64,000 bases of DNA from Pseudomonadota bacterium (GTDB lineage Bacteria > Pseudomonadota > Gammaproteobacteria > Steroidobacterales > Woeseiaceae). The stretch spans positions 1 through 64,000 of the forward strand of contig JAQCGO010000001.1 of assembly GCA_027618995.1 (NCBI GenBank). The letters are read 5' to 3'. A program made the translations under genes and the position numbers. The notes under the pieces were generated by a model that worked only from the letters and a program-made list of their open reading frames with translations, ran no database searches and was not told the origin of the DNA. Of the stretch, positions 10,394 through 19,916 are shown one piece after another; the stretch's first letter is position 1; the number at the start of each line of letters is the position of its first letter.

Positions 10394-11797
10394 CTACGGC
10401 CGCGTGTACTCGTCGATGACTTTTTCAATCGCGGCGGAGCAAATGGAACAGAAATAATCGGTGCGCGTGAACATCAGGCAGTTCTGCTCGGACCGATAGT
10501 AGCCATGCGCCTCGTAGTTGGCGCCTTCAAACGCACCGACGACACTCTTGTACTCACTGTTGGCAAACAGCTTCGCCGAGTATTCCTCGGTGAAACGGAA
10601 TAACTCGTTCATCTCGGATTCGGGCACGTTATCGGCCCGCATCTGCTCGCGCGTTTTTTGCACCGCCAGCGAATGCTCTTCGAACTCCTGTTTCGGCCAC
10701 GGCGTCGGTAGCGGTGTGCTTGCGCCAACCAGGTGTCGCCACTTGAGGTTCTCGGGGTCCAGCAGAGCGGTGACGTTGGGTTCGTAGGGCTCAATGATGA
10801 CGTCCGGGCCCGTGTACGCGACTGAGCTGGTGTAATACTCGTCGGCGAGGCCCGCAAAGTGGTGGCCAAATTCGTGCACGAACAGATAGGGTGCCCATTC
10901 GCTGTTCGCGGCCGCCGTACTGAACAGGCCGTAAATTCCGCCACCGCCATAAGTCTCGGTGTTGGTCAGGATCTCGACGAAGTCATACGGTGTCGACGAC
11001 GCGATGCGCCGCCAGCCCTTGTTGTCGAAGGTCAGCACGTAGCGCTCCGAACGGAAGGAGTCATACATGGCGCCAACCGGTGAGTCGCGCCAGGTATTGG
11101 TCGAGGGGCGGGAAACGCCGGATTCTGCGGCCGGGGGAACGAGTGCCCAGACATTGAAGTCCGTCTTGCGCTCCTTGAACGGTGATGTGGCGAACAGAAT
11201 TTCTGTCATTTCGTGCGCTTTCGCGATGAACGCATCGTGCTCGGCGGCCGTATAGCCGTCGCCCAGCAGCAGCAGGTCCACTTTCTGTGCCGGGCCGCCA
11301 TTGTTGACGATGGCGACAACCTGATCGGCATACATCGCTTTTTCGCGATGATGCATGTAGTCGTCAGGGTCGACGGGCAGGCGCCAGACTTCGGCAAACT
11401 GGTTCGCGGCGTCGCGCTTCTTCATGACGACATGAAATGCGGCGGGGGGGCGTGGAAAACGCAGCGACTCGTGGAATGTGCGATTGATCTTCTGTGCTTC
11501 GGCAGTTGTTTCCCACTCGCCATAAATGCTGCTGAAGCTTCGCGACCATGACACTTCGCCCGACGCATCGTCCACGATCTCGAACAGGTATTTGCCACGC
11601 AGCGTCTTGTCGAGCGGCTGTTGCATATTGCCCGTCCAGAGCGGTGTTTCGATGACAACCTGATCGAGACTGAATATTTCCATTGTGTCATTGCCGCTAT
11701 GGAAGTAATCGAGACGCATCGTTTGCGGCGCATCTGCGGCCGCGTCACCAACAACCGAAAGGAACGCAACCAGTGCGGCTATTGTCTGAATCTTCAT
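10394..11797 (-). CDS. Secreted M64-family metallopeptidase (IgA-peptidase M64 domain)
   Basis: Predicted exported zinc endopeptidase of 467 residues. The N-terminal signal peptide ends near GDAAADA. An N-terminal beta domain (about 25-160) precedes the catalytic domain, which carries VDLLLLGDGYT and the zinc motif HEFGHH (308-313) followed by GLADEYY, characteristic of family M64. Known M64 members cleave immunoglobulin A, but most environmental members have unknown targets and general protein degradation is more likely here. The start at 11797 gives a clean signal peptide; longer upstream starts add an implausible leader. Divergent from the DUF885 lipoprotein at 11859. Confidence 0.85.
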   Translation of the reverse strand: MKIQTIAALVAFLSVVGDAAADAPQTMRLDYFHSGNDTMEIFSLDQVVIETPLWTGNMQQPLDKTLRGKYLFEIVDDASGEVSWSRSFSSIYGEWETTAEAQKINRTFHESLRFPRPPAAFHVVMKKRDAANQFAEVWRLPVDPDDYMHHREKAMYADQVVAIVNNGGPAQKVDLLLLGDGYTAAEHDAFIAKAHEMTEILFATSPFKERKTDFNVWALVPPAAESGVSRPSTNTWRDSPVGAMYDSFRSERYVLTFDNKGWRRIASSTPYDFVEILTNTETYGGGGIYGLFSTAAANSEWAPYLFVHEFGHHFAGLADEYYTSSVAYTGPDVIIEPYEPNVTALLDPENLKWRHLVGASTPLPTPWPKQEFEEHSLAVQKTREQMRADNVPESEMNELFRFTEEYSAKLFANSEYKSVVGAFEGANYEAHGYYRSEQNCLMFTRTDYFCSICSAAIEKVIDEYTRP

Positions 11798-11858
11798 TAT
11801 TCTTAACTCACGTATACTGCGCAGGCATTCAATATTGCACCAAGGTGGGGGAAAACAC

Positions 11859-13157
11859 ATGCGAGCGATGATTTTTGTACTGTTGCTGCTCACGGCATGC
11901 ACGGAACGTGTGGCGCAGGATGTGACGGCGGCTTTCGATCCGCTGGCCGAGCGCTATGTAAAGCTGGCGCTGGCGCTGGGTGAGCACGATGCCGATTACG
12001 TCGATGCCTATTTCGGGCCGGCCGAGTGGCGCGATGCCGCACGCGCCAACCCACAGAGCCTGGCCGACATCGCCAGCAGCGCCACGGAACTCGCGGCGGC
12101 CGTGCGCGCGATTGACGTTTCGGGCGAAGAGTATCTGCTCGTGTTGCGGCAGGACTTCATTGCCTCGCATCTCGAGTCGCTGGCGACGGTTGCGCGCATG
12201 CGTGACGGGACAAGCTTAAGTTTCGACGATGAGTCGCGGCTTATATACGGCTTCGTCGCGCCGACTTTTCCACGTGGACATTACGACGCTGCGCTGCAGG
12301 AAATCGAAGCAATCCTGCCGGGCGATGGACCCGTGCACGAACGCGTTGACACATTTCGCCAGCAATTTCTCGTGCCCGAAGAAAAGGTCGAGGCGGTAAT
12401 ACGCGCAGGCATCGATGAATGCCGTGCCCGTACGCTGCAGCACCTGCGACTACCCGAAGGTGAGTCGTTCCAGCTCGAGATGGTCAGCGGCAATCCGTGG
12501 AGCGCCTACAACTGGTATCAGGGCGCAGCCCAGGGATTGATCCAGGTCGAGACGAGCCGGCCATCGTACGTCTCGAGCGCCACGCGGCTGGGTTGCCACG
12601 AAGGTTATCCCGGCCATCACGCGTTCAGCAGTCTGCTTGACCAGAATTTTCTGCAGGATCGTGGCTGGGTCGAGTTCTCGGTGCTGCCGTTATTCTCGCC
12701 GCAAGGCCTGATATTCGAGGGCAGCGGCGATTTCGCAGAACGTATCGCGTTTCCCGGCAGCAGCAGGAACGATTTCCTGCGCGACAAGATATTGCCGGTC
12801 GCCGGCATCGATAACGTCGATTTCGAGACTAACGATCGCCTCAAGGCTGCGACCGACAAGATTCGATACGCCGATATCGAGGCCGCCAGGAACTATCTCG
12901 ATGGCCACTGGGATCGCGAGCAAACCAAAGACTGGATTACGCACTACGCATTGGTCGCGCCGGAGCAGATCGATGCGTGGTTCCGCTTTACAGAGCGCTA
13001 TCGCGCTTACAAGATCAACTACGTTCTGGGCGAGGACCTGGTTGAGGCCTATGTCAGGCGCGCCAATCCCGCTGCGGATGAGCAAGGCGACTGGGAAGCG
13101 CTGGCAACACTGTTGTCCTATCCGCCGACACCATTACTGTTTGCACCTGGCGACTGA
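11859..13157 (+). CDS. DUF885-family putative metallopeptidase, lipoprotein
   Basis: Lipoprotein signal (LLLLTAC, cysteine 14) followed by a DUF885 domain of about 410 residues. The HEGYPGHH motif (247-254) resembles the HExxH zinc site and is diagnostic of the family; a second acidic region, FEGSGDFAER, probably supplies the third ligand. The family is thought to be gluzincin-like peptidases but few members have been assayed. ATG at 11859 has GGGGG upstream, preferred over an in-frame ATG 24 bases earlier. Followed within three bases by an MFS gene. A second DUF885 protein lies at 21842-23580. Confidence 0.8.
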   Translation: MRAMIFVLLLLTACTERVAQDVTAAFDPLAERYVKLALALGEHDADYVDAYFGPAEWRDAARANPQSLADIASSATELAAAVRAIDVSGEEYLLVLRQDFIASHLESLATVARMRDGTSLSFDDESRLIYGFVAPTFPRGHYDAALQEIEAILPGDGPVHERVDTFRQQFLVPEEKVEAVIRAGIDECRARTLQHLRLPEGESFQLEMVSGNPWSAYNWYQGAAQGLIQVETSRPSYVSSATRLGCHEGYPGHHAFSSLLDQNFLQDRGWVEFSVLPLFSPQGLIFEGSGDFAERIAFPGSSRNDFLRDKILPVAGIDNVDFETNDRLKAATDKIRYADIEAARNYLDGHWDREQTKDWITHYALVAPEQIDAWFRFTERYRAYKINYVLGEDLVEAYVRRANPAADEQGDWEALATLLSYPPTPLLFAPGD

Positions 13158-13160
13158 GCC

Positions 13161-14413
13161 GTGACGACGACACGGCGCATATTGTTCATTGCCGCGCTGG
13201 TGATCGCCGCGGAAATGGTGTTCGGCCTGCCGTTCCACATCACGCGGTTTTTCCGGCCGACGTTTCTCGAGGTTTTCAACTTCAGCAACACCCAGCTCGG
13301 CGATGTATTCGCGGTATACGGCATTGCGGCTACGCTGTCGTTTTTCCTGGCGGCGTACTCGCGGATTACTATTCTGCGCGCAAGTTGATCACGCTCGCAT
13401 TGATGGCGACGGCTGCGGGCGGCCTGTACATGGCGACCATACCAGGTGCTGCAGAGATGGCTGTGTTGTACGGTTACTTCGGCGTGACGACGATATTCCT
13501 GTCCTGGGGCGCACTGATTCGTGCCACGCGTGAATGGGGTGGCGAATCGGCGCAGGGTGTCGCCTTTGGCACGCTCGAGGCGGGCCGCGGTCTGGCAGCC
13601 GCGCTGGTTGCCGCCGGCGCGGTGGCCCTGCTTGCTTTCCTGTTACCGGTGGACGTGGTGACGACAACCGCCATCGAACGGCTTGCGGGGTTGCGGGCGG
13701 TCATCATCGTCTATACGTCGGTTACGTTCGCGGCGGGTGTGCTTGCCTGGCTTTGCATTCCGGACAGCGACGCAGCGACGTTGAGTCGTCACAACCCGTT
13801 TCTCGGCATGGCCGAAGTGGTCAAGCGCCCGCTCATCTGGGCGCAGGCGGCGATCATCGTGAGCGCTTACTGCCTGTTCAAAGCTACCGACAACTACGGC
13901 CTGTATGCGCAACAGGTGCTGGGGTTCGACGAAGTTGCAGCTGCCCGTCTTACAGCGTATGGCGCGTACCTGCGACCGCTTGCCGCGCTTGCCGCGGGCC
14001 TCATTGCGGATCGATTGACTGCTGCGCGTTCTATCGGTGGCAGCTTCGCGTTGCTGCTGGTCGTGTTTTCTCTGCTCGCGATCGTGACGCCGGACATGGT
14101 TGGCACGGCATTCATCATCGTGAACCTGGCCGTCAGCCTGTTCGCCGTGTTCGCCCTGCGCGGCATTTACTTCGCGCTGCTCGAGGAAACTCGCACACCG
14201 CGACATATCACCGGTACCGCCGTCGGTATGGTTTCCTTCATTGGTTTCACGCCGGACATATTCTTCGGCCCGGTCTCCGGTCGTATTCTGGATGCGAACC
14301 CCGGCATCGTCGGGCACCTCAACCTGTTCACGTTGCTGGCCAGTATCGCGGCTGCTGGCATATTTGTTGTCTTCTGGCTCTTGTATTTGCAACGTAAGAA
14401 CCTGGGAAAATAG
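13161..14413 (+). pseudogene. MFS transporter with a single-base frameshift
   Basis: Major facilitator superfamily protein of about 417 residues if repaired. The first part starts at GTG 13161 and runs to ..AATLSFFL; near 13350 one G appears to be missing (CTGGCGGC where CTGGGCGGC restores LGGVLADYYSARKLITLAL). The second part, about 342 residues with ten or so hydrophobic segments, starts at about 13385 in the other frame. The restored GGVLADYYSARK is the typical MFS loop 2-3 motif, so the frame correction is well supported. The substrate is unknown. It probably forms an operon with the peptidase upstream and two small membrane genes downstream. Confidence 0.8.
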
Positions 14414-14415
14414 GC

Positions 14416-14850
14416 ATGCAAAGTTCACGATTTATCGAACAACTCCGGCGCAACAGCGTTGCACTGATCAGTCTTGCCATCGCGATCGCGAGCCTGAGCT
14501 ATAACAGCTGGCGCAACGAGCTGAGCGAAGACAACCGCACTCAGCGAACCGTGTCGATCGAGGTGCTGCGCAATCTCTCCGACCTGCAGGAACTTGTCTG
14601 GCACAACCACTACGATCGCGACACACAAGATAAGGGTAATCTTCGTAGTGGTTGGGCAATCGTGATCACCACTAGGGATATTGCGACGATACTGAATGCG
14701 CCGCTACCGGAGTCCGCGGCAATGCTCTACGACACCTGGAGCAAGAATAACGAAGAGCTGGGCAAGGATGACGCCGCGAAAGACGCGATTATTGAGGCGA
14801 TAGAAAAGTGCCGCAGCAATACACTGAATTTATTGCAGGAGCTTAGGTGA
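14416..14850 (+). CDS. Small single-pass membrane protein of unknown function
   Basis: 144 residues with one hydrophobic segment near residues 13-30 (SVALISLAIAIASLSYNSW) followed by a soluble, charged, largely helical region. No family is recognised. It starts two bases after the MFS stop, and its TGA overlaps the ATG of the next gene (TGATG), so it is very likely cotranscribed and translationally coupled. Orientation is probably N-in with the helical domain outside, but this is a guess. Confidence 0.7.
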   Translation: MQSSRFIEQLRRNSVALISLAIAIASLSYNSWRNELSEDNRTQRTVSIEVLRNLSDLQELVWHNHYDRDTQDKGNLRSGWAIVITTRDIATILNAPLPESAAMLYDTWSKNNEELGKDDAAKDAIIEAIEKCRSNTLNLLQELR

Positions 14851-15233
14851 TGCACACAAGGATTCTAATGATATCGAGCGCCGCGTTAATGGCGGTTATT
14901 GGTCTTGCCGCCTCGTTCGCGCCGCAGGAAGTGCTGGGCCTGCACGGTACGGTGCCGGACAACGCCACGGCGCTGTTCGTACAAATGGCGGGTGCTGTGT
15001 ATCTGGGCTTCGCGATGCTCAACTGGATGGCGCGCGGCATCCTGATCGGTGGCATCTATGCGCGACCGGTCGCAGCCGGTAATTTCCTGCACTTTGTCAT
15101 GGTCGGGATCACCCTGATCAAGGCGGCGTCAGTGTTTCGTGCCGTGCCATTGATGATCAGCGCCGCGGTGTTCTCGGTGTTTGCGATATGGTTCGGACTG
15201 GTGATGTTCCGGCCGCCGCTGCCGCGTGACTAG
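14850..15233 (+). CDS. Small four-helix membrane protein of unknown function
   Basis: 127 residues with about four hydrophobic segments (around 5-22, 43-62, 74-92 and 100-118). No catalytic motif is visible. The ATG at 14850 overlaps the stop of the preceding gene, which favours it over the GTG one codon earlier. Last gene of the 11859-15233 run. I recognise no family beyond a general small integral membrane protein. Confidence 0.7.
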   Translation: MHTRILMISSAALMAVIGLAASFAPQEVLGLHGTVPDNATALFVQMAGAVYLGFAMLNWMARGILIGGIYARPVAAGNFLHFVMVGITLIKAASVFRAVPLMISAAVFSVFAIWFGLVMFRPPLPRD

Positions 15234-15401
15234 GCCAGGTCGAAGAATAGCATCTCGGCGTCTTCAATCGCCCGCACGGTGAAGTTGTTCTGCCGTTGCA
15301 TCGCGACGGCGTCCAGTGTCGCCGAATACAGAACGGGTCCGATTGCGGTGTCCAATGTGCGTGACTATAGTTTCACAATCAATAGCCCTGAGTTGAGCCG
15401 C

Positions 15402-16649
15402 GTGAGAAACCTAAGCAATAGCTTAATACTGGTCCTGGCCCTCGTGCTGAGTTCGGCCTGTTCGAAGCCGTCGGCCACTGATTCGGCGAACCCGGCCGGC
15501 GAATATCAAAAGTTGCTGCAGACGCAGCTCATCCAGGCGAAGCCCGGCGACGTCATTATGATTCCCGAGGGCGGACACCCGATCAATCGCGGATTGTCGC
15601 TGAATGTCTCGGGCGTTACGTTGCGCGGTGCCGGCATGGACAAGTCGATATTGTCATTCAAAGGTCAGCTGCAGGGCGCCGAGGGCCTGCTCGTCAATGC
15701 CAGTGATTTTACGATTGAGGATCTTGCCATCGAGGACACGGCCGGGGATGGGCTGAAGATCAACGAAGGGCGTAATATCATCATTCGCAGGGTTCGGACT
15801 GAATGGACCAATGGCCCGGACGAAAACAACGGCGCCTACGGTATCTACCCGGTGCAGATCGAGAATCTGTTGCTGGAAGAGTCGGTGGCGATCGGCGCCT
15901 CGGATGCAGGCCTGTACGTCGGGCAATCACGCAACGTCGTGGTGCGAAACAATCGCGCGGAACGCAATGTGGCCGGCATCGAGATTGAAAACACGATTAG
16001 TGCTGATGTGTACGGCAACACGGCGACGGGCAATACAGGCGGCATCCTGGTTTTCAACATGCCGGACCTGCCGCAGCCAGGGCATAGCACACGCGTTTAC
16101 AAGAACATTGTCAGCGGCAACAACACCGATAACTTTGGTGCCGAGGGTACGCCGGTGGCGAGCGTGCCGGCGGGATCGGGGATCGTTATCAATTCAAACG
16201 ACCTGGTAGAGATTTTCGACAATGACATCGCCGACAACGATACCGCCAATATTATTGTGAGCAGCTACTATGCGACCGGGTATCAGGGCACACGCGAACT
16301 CGCGGCGGCGTATGACCCCTACCCGGAAACGATCTACATCTACAACAATCGCTTTTCGGGTGGCGGTTCCTCGCCCGATGGCCTGGATCTCAAGGCGCTG
16401 AAGGTCGCGATGTTCGGTTTGAGTGGCCGGATCCCGGACGTGCTCTGGGATGGCTACGTCAATCCGGACAAGCTCGATGCCAATGGCAAGTTAAAGCCTG
16501 AGTTCGGCATCTGCGTCAACAATGGCGCTGCGGAGGTGCTGAACGCCGACCTGCCGAACGGCAGCGACAACATCGTTGTCGGTGACCCACAACATCGTTG
16601 CGAGCATGAAAAGCTGCCCGCCGTCGTTCTGACGCCACCGTTAGGCTGA
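15402..16649 (+). CDS. Parallel beta-helix repeat lipoprotein
   Basis: 415 residues. Lipoprotein signal (LSSAC), then repeated right-handed beta-helix coils (for example GLSLNVSGVTLRGAG, NIIIRRVRTEW, NVVVRNNRAERN) as in PbH1/NosD-like proteins. GTG start at 15402 places the lipobox correctly. Such folds usually bind or cleave polysaccharide, but no polysaccharide lyase active site was recognised. It is followed after two bases by a diheme cytochrome-like lipoprotein. As I recall, this pairing is conserved in several proteobacteria (TIGR03805 next to TIGR03806), suggesting a joint envelope function that is still undefined. Confidence 0.8.
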   Translation: MRNLSNSLILVLALVLSSACSKPSATDSANPAGEYQKLLQTQLIQAKPGDVIMIPEGGHPINRGLSLNVSGVTLRGAGMDKSILSFKGQLQGAEGLLVNASDFTIEDLAIEDTAGDGLKINEGRNIIIRRVRTEWTNGPDENNGAYGIYPVQIENLLLEESVAIGASDAGLYVGQSRNVVVRNNRAERNVAGIEIENTISADVYGNTATGNTGGILVFNMPDLPQPGHSTRVYKNIVSGNNTDNFGAEGTPVASVPAGSGIVINSNDLVEIFDNDIADNDTANIIVSSYYATGYQGTRELAAAYDPYPETIYIYNNRFSGGGSSPDGLDLKALKVAMFGLSGRIPDVLWDGYVNPDKLDANGKLKPEFGICVNNGAAEVLNADLPNGSDNIVVGDPQHRCEHEKLPAVVLTPPLG

Positions 16650-16651
16650 TT

Positions 16652-17755
16652 GTGCGCCAGGCCGCTGCATTGCTTGCAGCCAGCTTATTGCTCGGCTGCG
16701 CCCAGCCCCGGCAGGACGTGGTGGTGCACCCGGCAGAGCAGCCGCCAGCGTTGCTGAGCGAGTGGGGCGTCGTGTTGGCGACGGGCAATCGCCTGGAACT
16801 CAATGCGGGCGTGATCCCGTATGAGCTCAATGCGCCACTGTTCAGCGACTATGCGCTCAAATTGCGCGCTGTCTGGATGCCACCGGGAAGCCACGCAGAA
16901 TTCGATGCGAGCCGGGAGTTTTCCTTCCCCGTTGGCACGATCATCAGCAAGACGTTCTATTATGAAAAGGCGAGTGACTGGGCGGCTGATCGGCATGCGG
17001 TCGTGATGACTGATAGACAACATGAATTGCCACCCGCCGGTTCCTTGCTGACGGATCAGTACCTGTTGCTCGAAACCCGCCTGCTGGTCCGCTACGCCGA
17101 TGGCTGGCGCGCTTACCCGTATGTCTGGAATGCCGCGCAGGACGATGCAAGGCTGGAAATCGCCGGTGACGTGCATGCGCTCGAACTGGTGAGCGCGACC
17201 GACAGGCAAAGCATCAACTACGTTGTGCCGGATGCGAATCAATGCAGCAACTGCCATACACCGGATCACAGCGCCGGGGAATTGCGCCCGTTGGGGCCCA
17301 AAGCGTGGCAGATGAATCGCAGCTACGCCTGGTGGGACGATGATCTTGGCCAGCTGCAGCACTGGACCGCGGCGGGCCTGCTGCAGGGTGCGCCGGCCGA
17401 TCTGTCGGCACCAGCGGTCACGGCGGAGTGGCGCGTCAAGGCTTATCTCGATGCCAACTGCGCGCATTGCCACAATCCGGTCGGTGCCGCAGATACCTCG
17501 GCATTGCACCTGAACATTGAGGCGCCCGTTGACCGACACTACGGTGTGTGCAAAACGCCGGTGGCTGTCGGTCGCGGTAGTGGCGATCGACCCTATGATA
17601 TTTACCCAGGCAGGCCGGATGATTCGATACTGCTGTATCGCATGCAACACGCAGATCCCGCCATCGCGATGCCCGAGCTCGGTCGCAGCGCGATTCACAC
17701 GGAAGGAGTAGCAATGGTGCGTGCGTGGATTGCGGCAATGCCGGGCGAATGTTGA
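16652..17755 (+). CDS. Diheme c-type cytochrome-like lipoprotein (SO2930/HNE_0200 family)
   Basis: 367 residues. Lipoprotein signal (LLLGC). Two haem c attachment motifs, CSNCH (198-202) and CAHCH (270-274), lie in the C-terminal half. The N-terminal half has the conserved NAPLFSDYALKLRAVW region typical of this family. Probable role: periplasmic electron transfer or a haem-dependent oxidoreductase working with the beta-helix lipoprotein encoded two bases upstream. GTG start. The family is widely annotated but its reaction is not known. Confidence 0.85.
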   Translation: MRQAAALLAASLLLGCAQPRQDVVVHPAEQPPALLSEWGVVLATGNRLELNAGVIPYELNAPLFSDYALKLRAVWMPPGSHAEFDASREFSFPVGTIISKTFYYEKASDWAADRHAVVMTDRQHELPPAGSLLTDQYLLLETRLLVRYADGWRAYPYVWNAAQDDARLEIAGDVHALELVSATDRQSINYVVPDANQCSNCHTPDHSAGELRPLGPKAWQMNRSYAWWDDDLGQLQHWTAAGLLQGAPADLSAPAVTAEWRVKAYLDANCAHCHNPVGAADTSALHLNIEAPVDRHYGVCKTPVAVGRGSGDRPYDIYPGRPDDSILLYRMQHADPAIAMPELGRSAIHTEGVAMVRAWIAAMPGEC

Positions 17756-17820
17756 CGGCGCAACATTTTAGTCAATGCCGGGTCGTAGATACGGTAACCT
17801 GCAGAAAAGGATCTCAGCTG

Positions 17821-18225
17821 ATGAAGTTTTTCGCGCACATCATTGCAACAACGCTGCTGACACTATTCGCTATGCCGCTGTTCGCGGGCGAGTTGGTGCG
17901 CGAATTCAAGGGAACGGGCAATACAACGACCGTGGATTTTTCGGTCGAATCGCCGTGGATCATCGATTGGCGTCTCGACAGCGACTACGATTCGCAGATT
18001 TCGCTGGATATCGTGCTGCTTGATGCGATGACCGGCCAGTTCGTCGGCGGCATCAAGAGCGGTTCGCGTCAAAACGTAACGTATCGCAGCAATGGTTTAC
18101 GGCTGCTTACCACGAGTGGCCGTTACAAATTGCGTATCAGCTCCTCACTGGCGCGCTGGACCATCAGGATCGAACAGTTAACTGAAGAAGAAGCCGAGAT
18201 GTACACGCCGCGAAACGCGGATTGA
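17821..18225 (+). CDS. Small exported protein of unknown function
   Basis: 134 residues with a clear signal peptide (hydrophobic 5-20, cleavage after LFAG or nearby). The mature part is rich in beta-type sequence (TVDFSVESPWIIDWRLDSDY) with no cysteines or known motif; it could be a small beta-sandwich. ATG with AAAGG upstream at long spacing. It sits 65 bases after the cytochrome gene and ahead of the M48 peptidase, all on one strand. Confidence 0.65.
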   Translation: MKFFAHIIATTLLTLFAMPLFAGELVREFKGTGNTTTVDFSVESPWIIDWRLDSDYDSQISLDIVLLDAMTGQFVGGIKSGSRQNVTYRSNGLRLLTTSGRYKLRISSSLARWTIRIEQLTEEEAEMYTPRNAD

Positions 18226-18389
18226 ACGACAGCAATCTCGGCGCAACCAGTCGGGGCGTCAGCTTCGCCGCCGTTAATGACCCTGAAACTGGGTTTGGAA
18301 AGCGACGCACGTACGCGCTGGATAGCGATCCTGATCGGTTCCGAGAGCGATGCCCAGCGCGCCATCGAAAGCACGACAGCGAGTACGCC

Positions 18390-19916
18390 ATGAAAAAACT
18401 TTTCTCATTTGCTGCGTTGGCTTCGCTCAGCGCCTGCGCCGTCAACCCTGTGACGGGTGACCGTCAATTCATGACCGTATCACCGGGGGAAGACCTGGCG
18501 CTGGGCGCGCAGAATTACGCGCCCATGGTGCAATCACAGGGCGGTGCCTATGACGTCGACCCGGCGTTGACGGCGTACGTGCAGTCGGTCGGCCAGCGGC
18601 TTGCGGCGGTCAGCGATGTTGCGTTGCCGTATGAATTCACGGTCCTGAACAGCTCGGTGCCCAATGCCTGGGCGCTGCCCGGTGGCAAGATCGCGATCAA
18701 TCGGGGTCTGCTGACCGAGATGGGCTCGGAAGCGGAGCTGGCCGCCGTGCTGGGTCATGAAATCACGCACGCGGCGGCGCGCCACTCGGCGCAGCAGATT
18801 TCGCGCGGGCAGCTACTGCAAGGGCTCGTGCTGGCCACCAGCGTTGTCACCAGCGACAGCAGCTATGGCGATCTTGCTGTTGGCGGTACCGGAGTTGCGG
18901 CGCAACTCATATCGACCAAGTATGGCCGCGAGGCCGAACTCGAGTCAGACAAGTACGGTATGCAGTACATGTCGAAGGCCGGCTACGATCCGCAAGGTGC
19001 CGTAACACTGCAGGAAACTTTTGTGCGACTGAGTGAGGGTCGAAACCAGGACTGGCTGAGTGGCTTGTTTGCGAGCCATCCGCCGTCGCAGGAGCGCGTC
19101 AATGCAAATCGCGATCGAATCCGGAACCTGCCGGCGGGTGGCACGCTCGGCGTCGAAGCCTATCGGGCCGCAATGCAGAATACGCTTGCGGCGAAATCTG
19201 CTTACGACGCTTACGACGAAGGTCGCAAGGCGCTGAGCGAGAAGAAAAACGCAGAAGCCCTTGCCCTCGCCGACAAGGCCATTGGAAGTTTTGCAGCCGA
19301 GGCGAATTTCCACGCCTTGCGCGGCGACGTGCGACTGATGAACAAGGAATACGACATGGCGGTGACCAATTACGATCGGGCCATCAGCCGCCGCGGCAAT
19401 TTCTTTTACTATCCGCTGCAACGCGGTCGCGCGAACAAGGAACTCGGCAAGACCGATGCAGCGGTCGCCGATCTTGAGCGGAGCATCAGTCTGTTGCCGA
19501 CGGCGCCTGCCCATTACAACCTCGGTATGATCAAAATGGAGCGCGGCCAGAACGCGGCAGCCATCGAACATTTCAGGGTGGTTGCGAAAAGTGGCGGTGA
19601 CTACGGCAAGGTGGCGAGCGGCCAGTTGGCGCGTCTCGAGCTGGCCGACAATCCGGCAGGCTATGTGTCGCGCGCCTGCGGTGTGGGCAGCAAGGGACAA
19701 CTGATGGTGTCGGTACGCAACGATGCGTCGATCGCCGTCACCGGCGTGCAGGTCCAGGTCAACTACACGGACAACGCTGGTCGCGCACAGCAACTGCGGC
19801 GCAATGTGGGTGGCCGGCTGGAACCGGGGCAGGTGGCGACGGCCGACACCGGGCTCGCGCCCTATGCCGGCAGCAGTTGCCCGGCGACGGTAATCAGTGC
19901 GCGGATTGCGGACTGA
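18390..19916 (+). CDS. M48-family zinc metallopeptidase lipoprotein with TPR repeats (BepA-like)
   Basis: 508 residues. Lipoprotein signal with cysteine 16 (LSAC). The peptidase domain has HEITH (123-127) and a downstream glutamate in EAELESDKYG. The second half has tetratricopeptide-like helices (about 315-460) and a C-terminal beta region. The layout resembles BepA/YfgC, the periplasmic protease-chaperone that monitors outer-membrane protein assembly, but the lipid anchor and C-terminal addition differ. Fits an envelope with many TonB receptors. ATG 18390 overlaps a short upstream open frame (ATGA). Its 3' end overlaps the convergent M3 peptidase by 23 bases. Confidence 0.85.
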   Translation: MKKLFSFAALASLSACAVNPVTGDRQFMTVSPGEDLALGAQNYAPMVQSQGGAYDVDPALTAYVQSVGQRLAAVSDVALPYEFTVLNSSVPNAWALPGGKIAINRGLLTEMGSEAELAAVLGHEITHAAARHSAQQISRGQLLQGLVLATSVVTSDSSYGDLAVGGTGVAAQLISTKYGREAELESDKYGMQYMSKAGYDPQGAVTLQETFVRLSEGRNQDWLSGLFASHPPSQERVNANRDRIRNLPAGGTLGVEAYRAAMQNTLAAKSAYDAYDEGRKALSEKKNAEALALADKAIGSFAAEANFHALRGDVRLMNKEYDMAVTNYDRAISRRGNFFYYPLQRGRANKELGKTDAAVADLERSISLLPTAPAHYNLGMIKMERGQNAAAIEHFRVVAKSGGDYGKVASGQLARLELADNPAGYVSRACGVGSKGQLMVSVRNDASIAVTGVQVQVNYTDNAGRAQQLRRNVGGRLEPGQVATADTGLAPYAGSSCPATVISARIAD

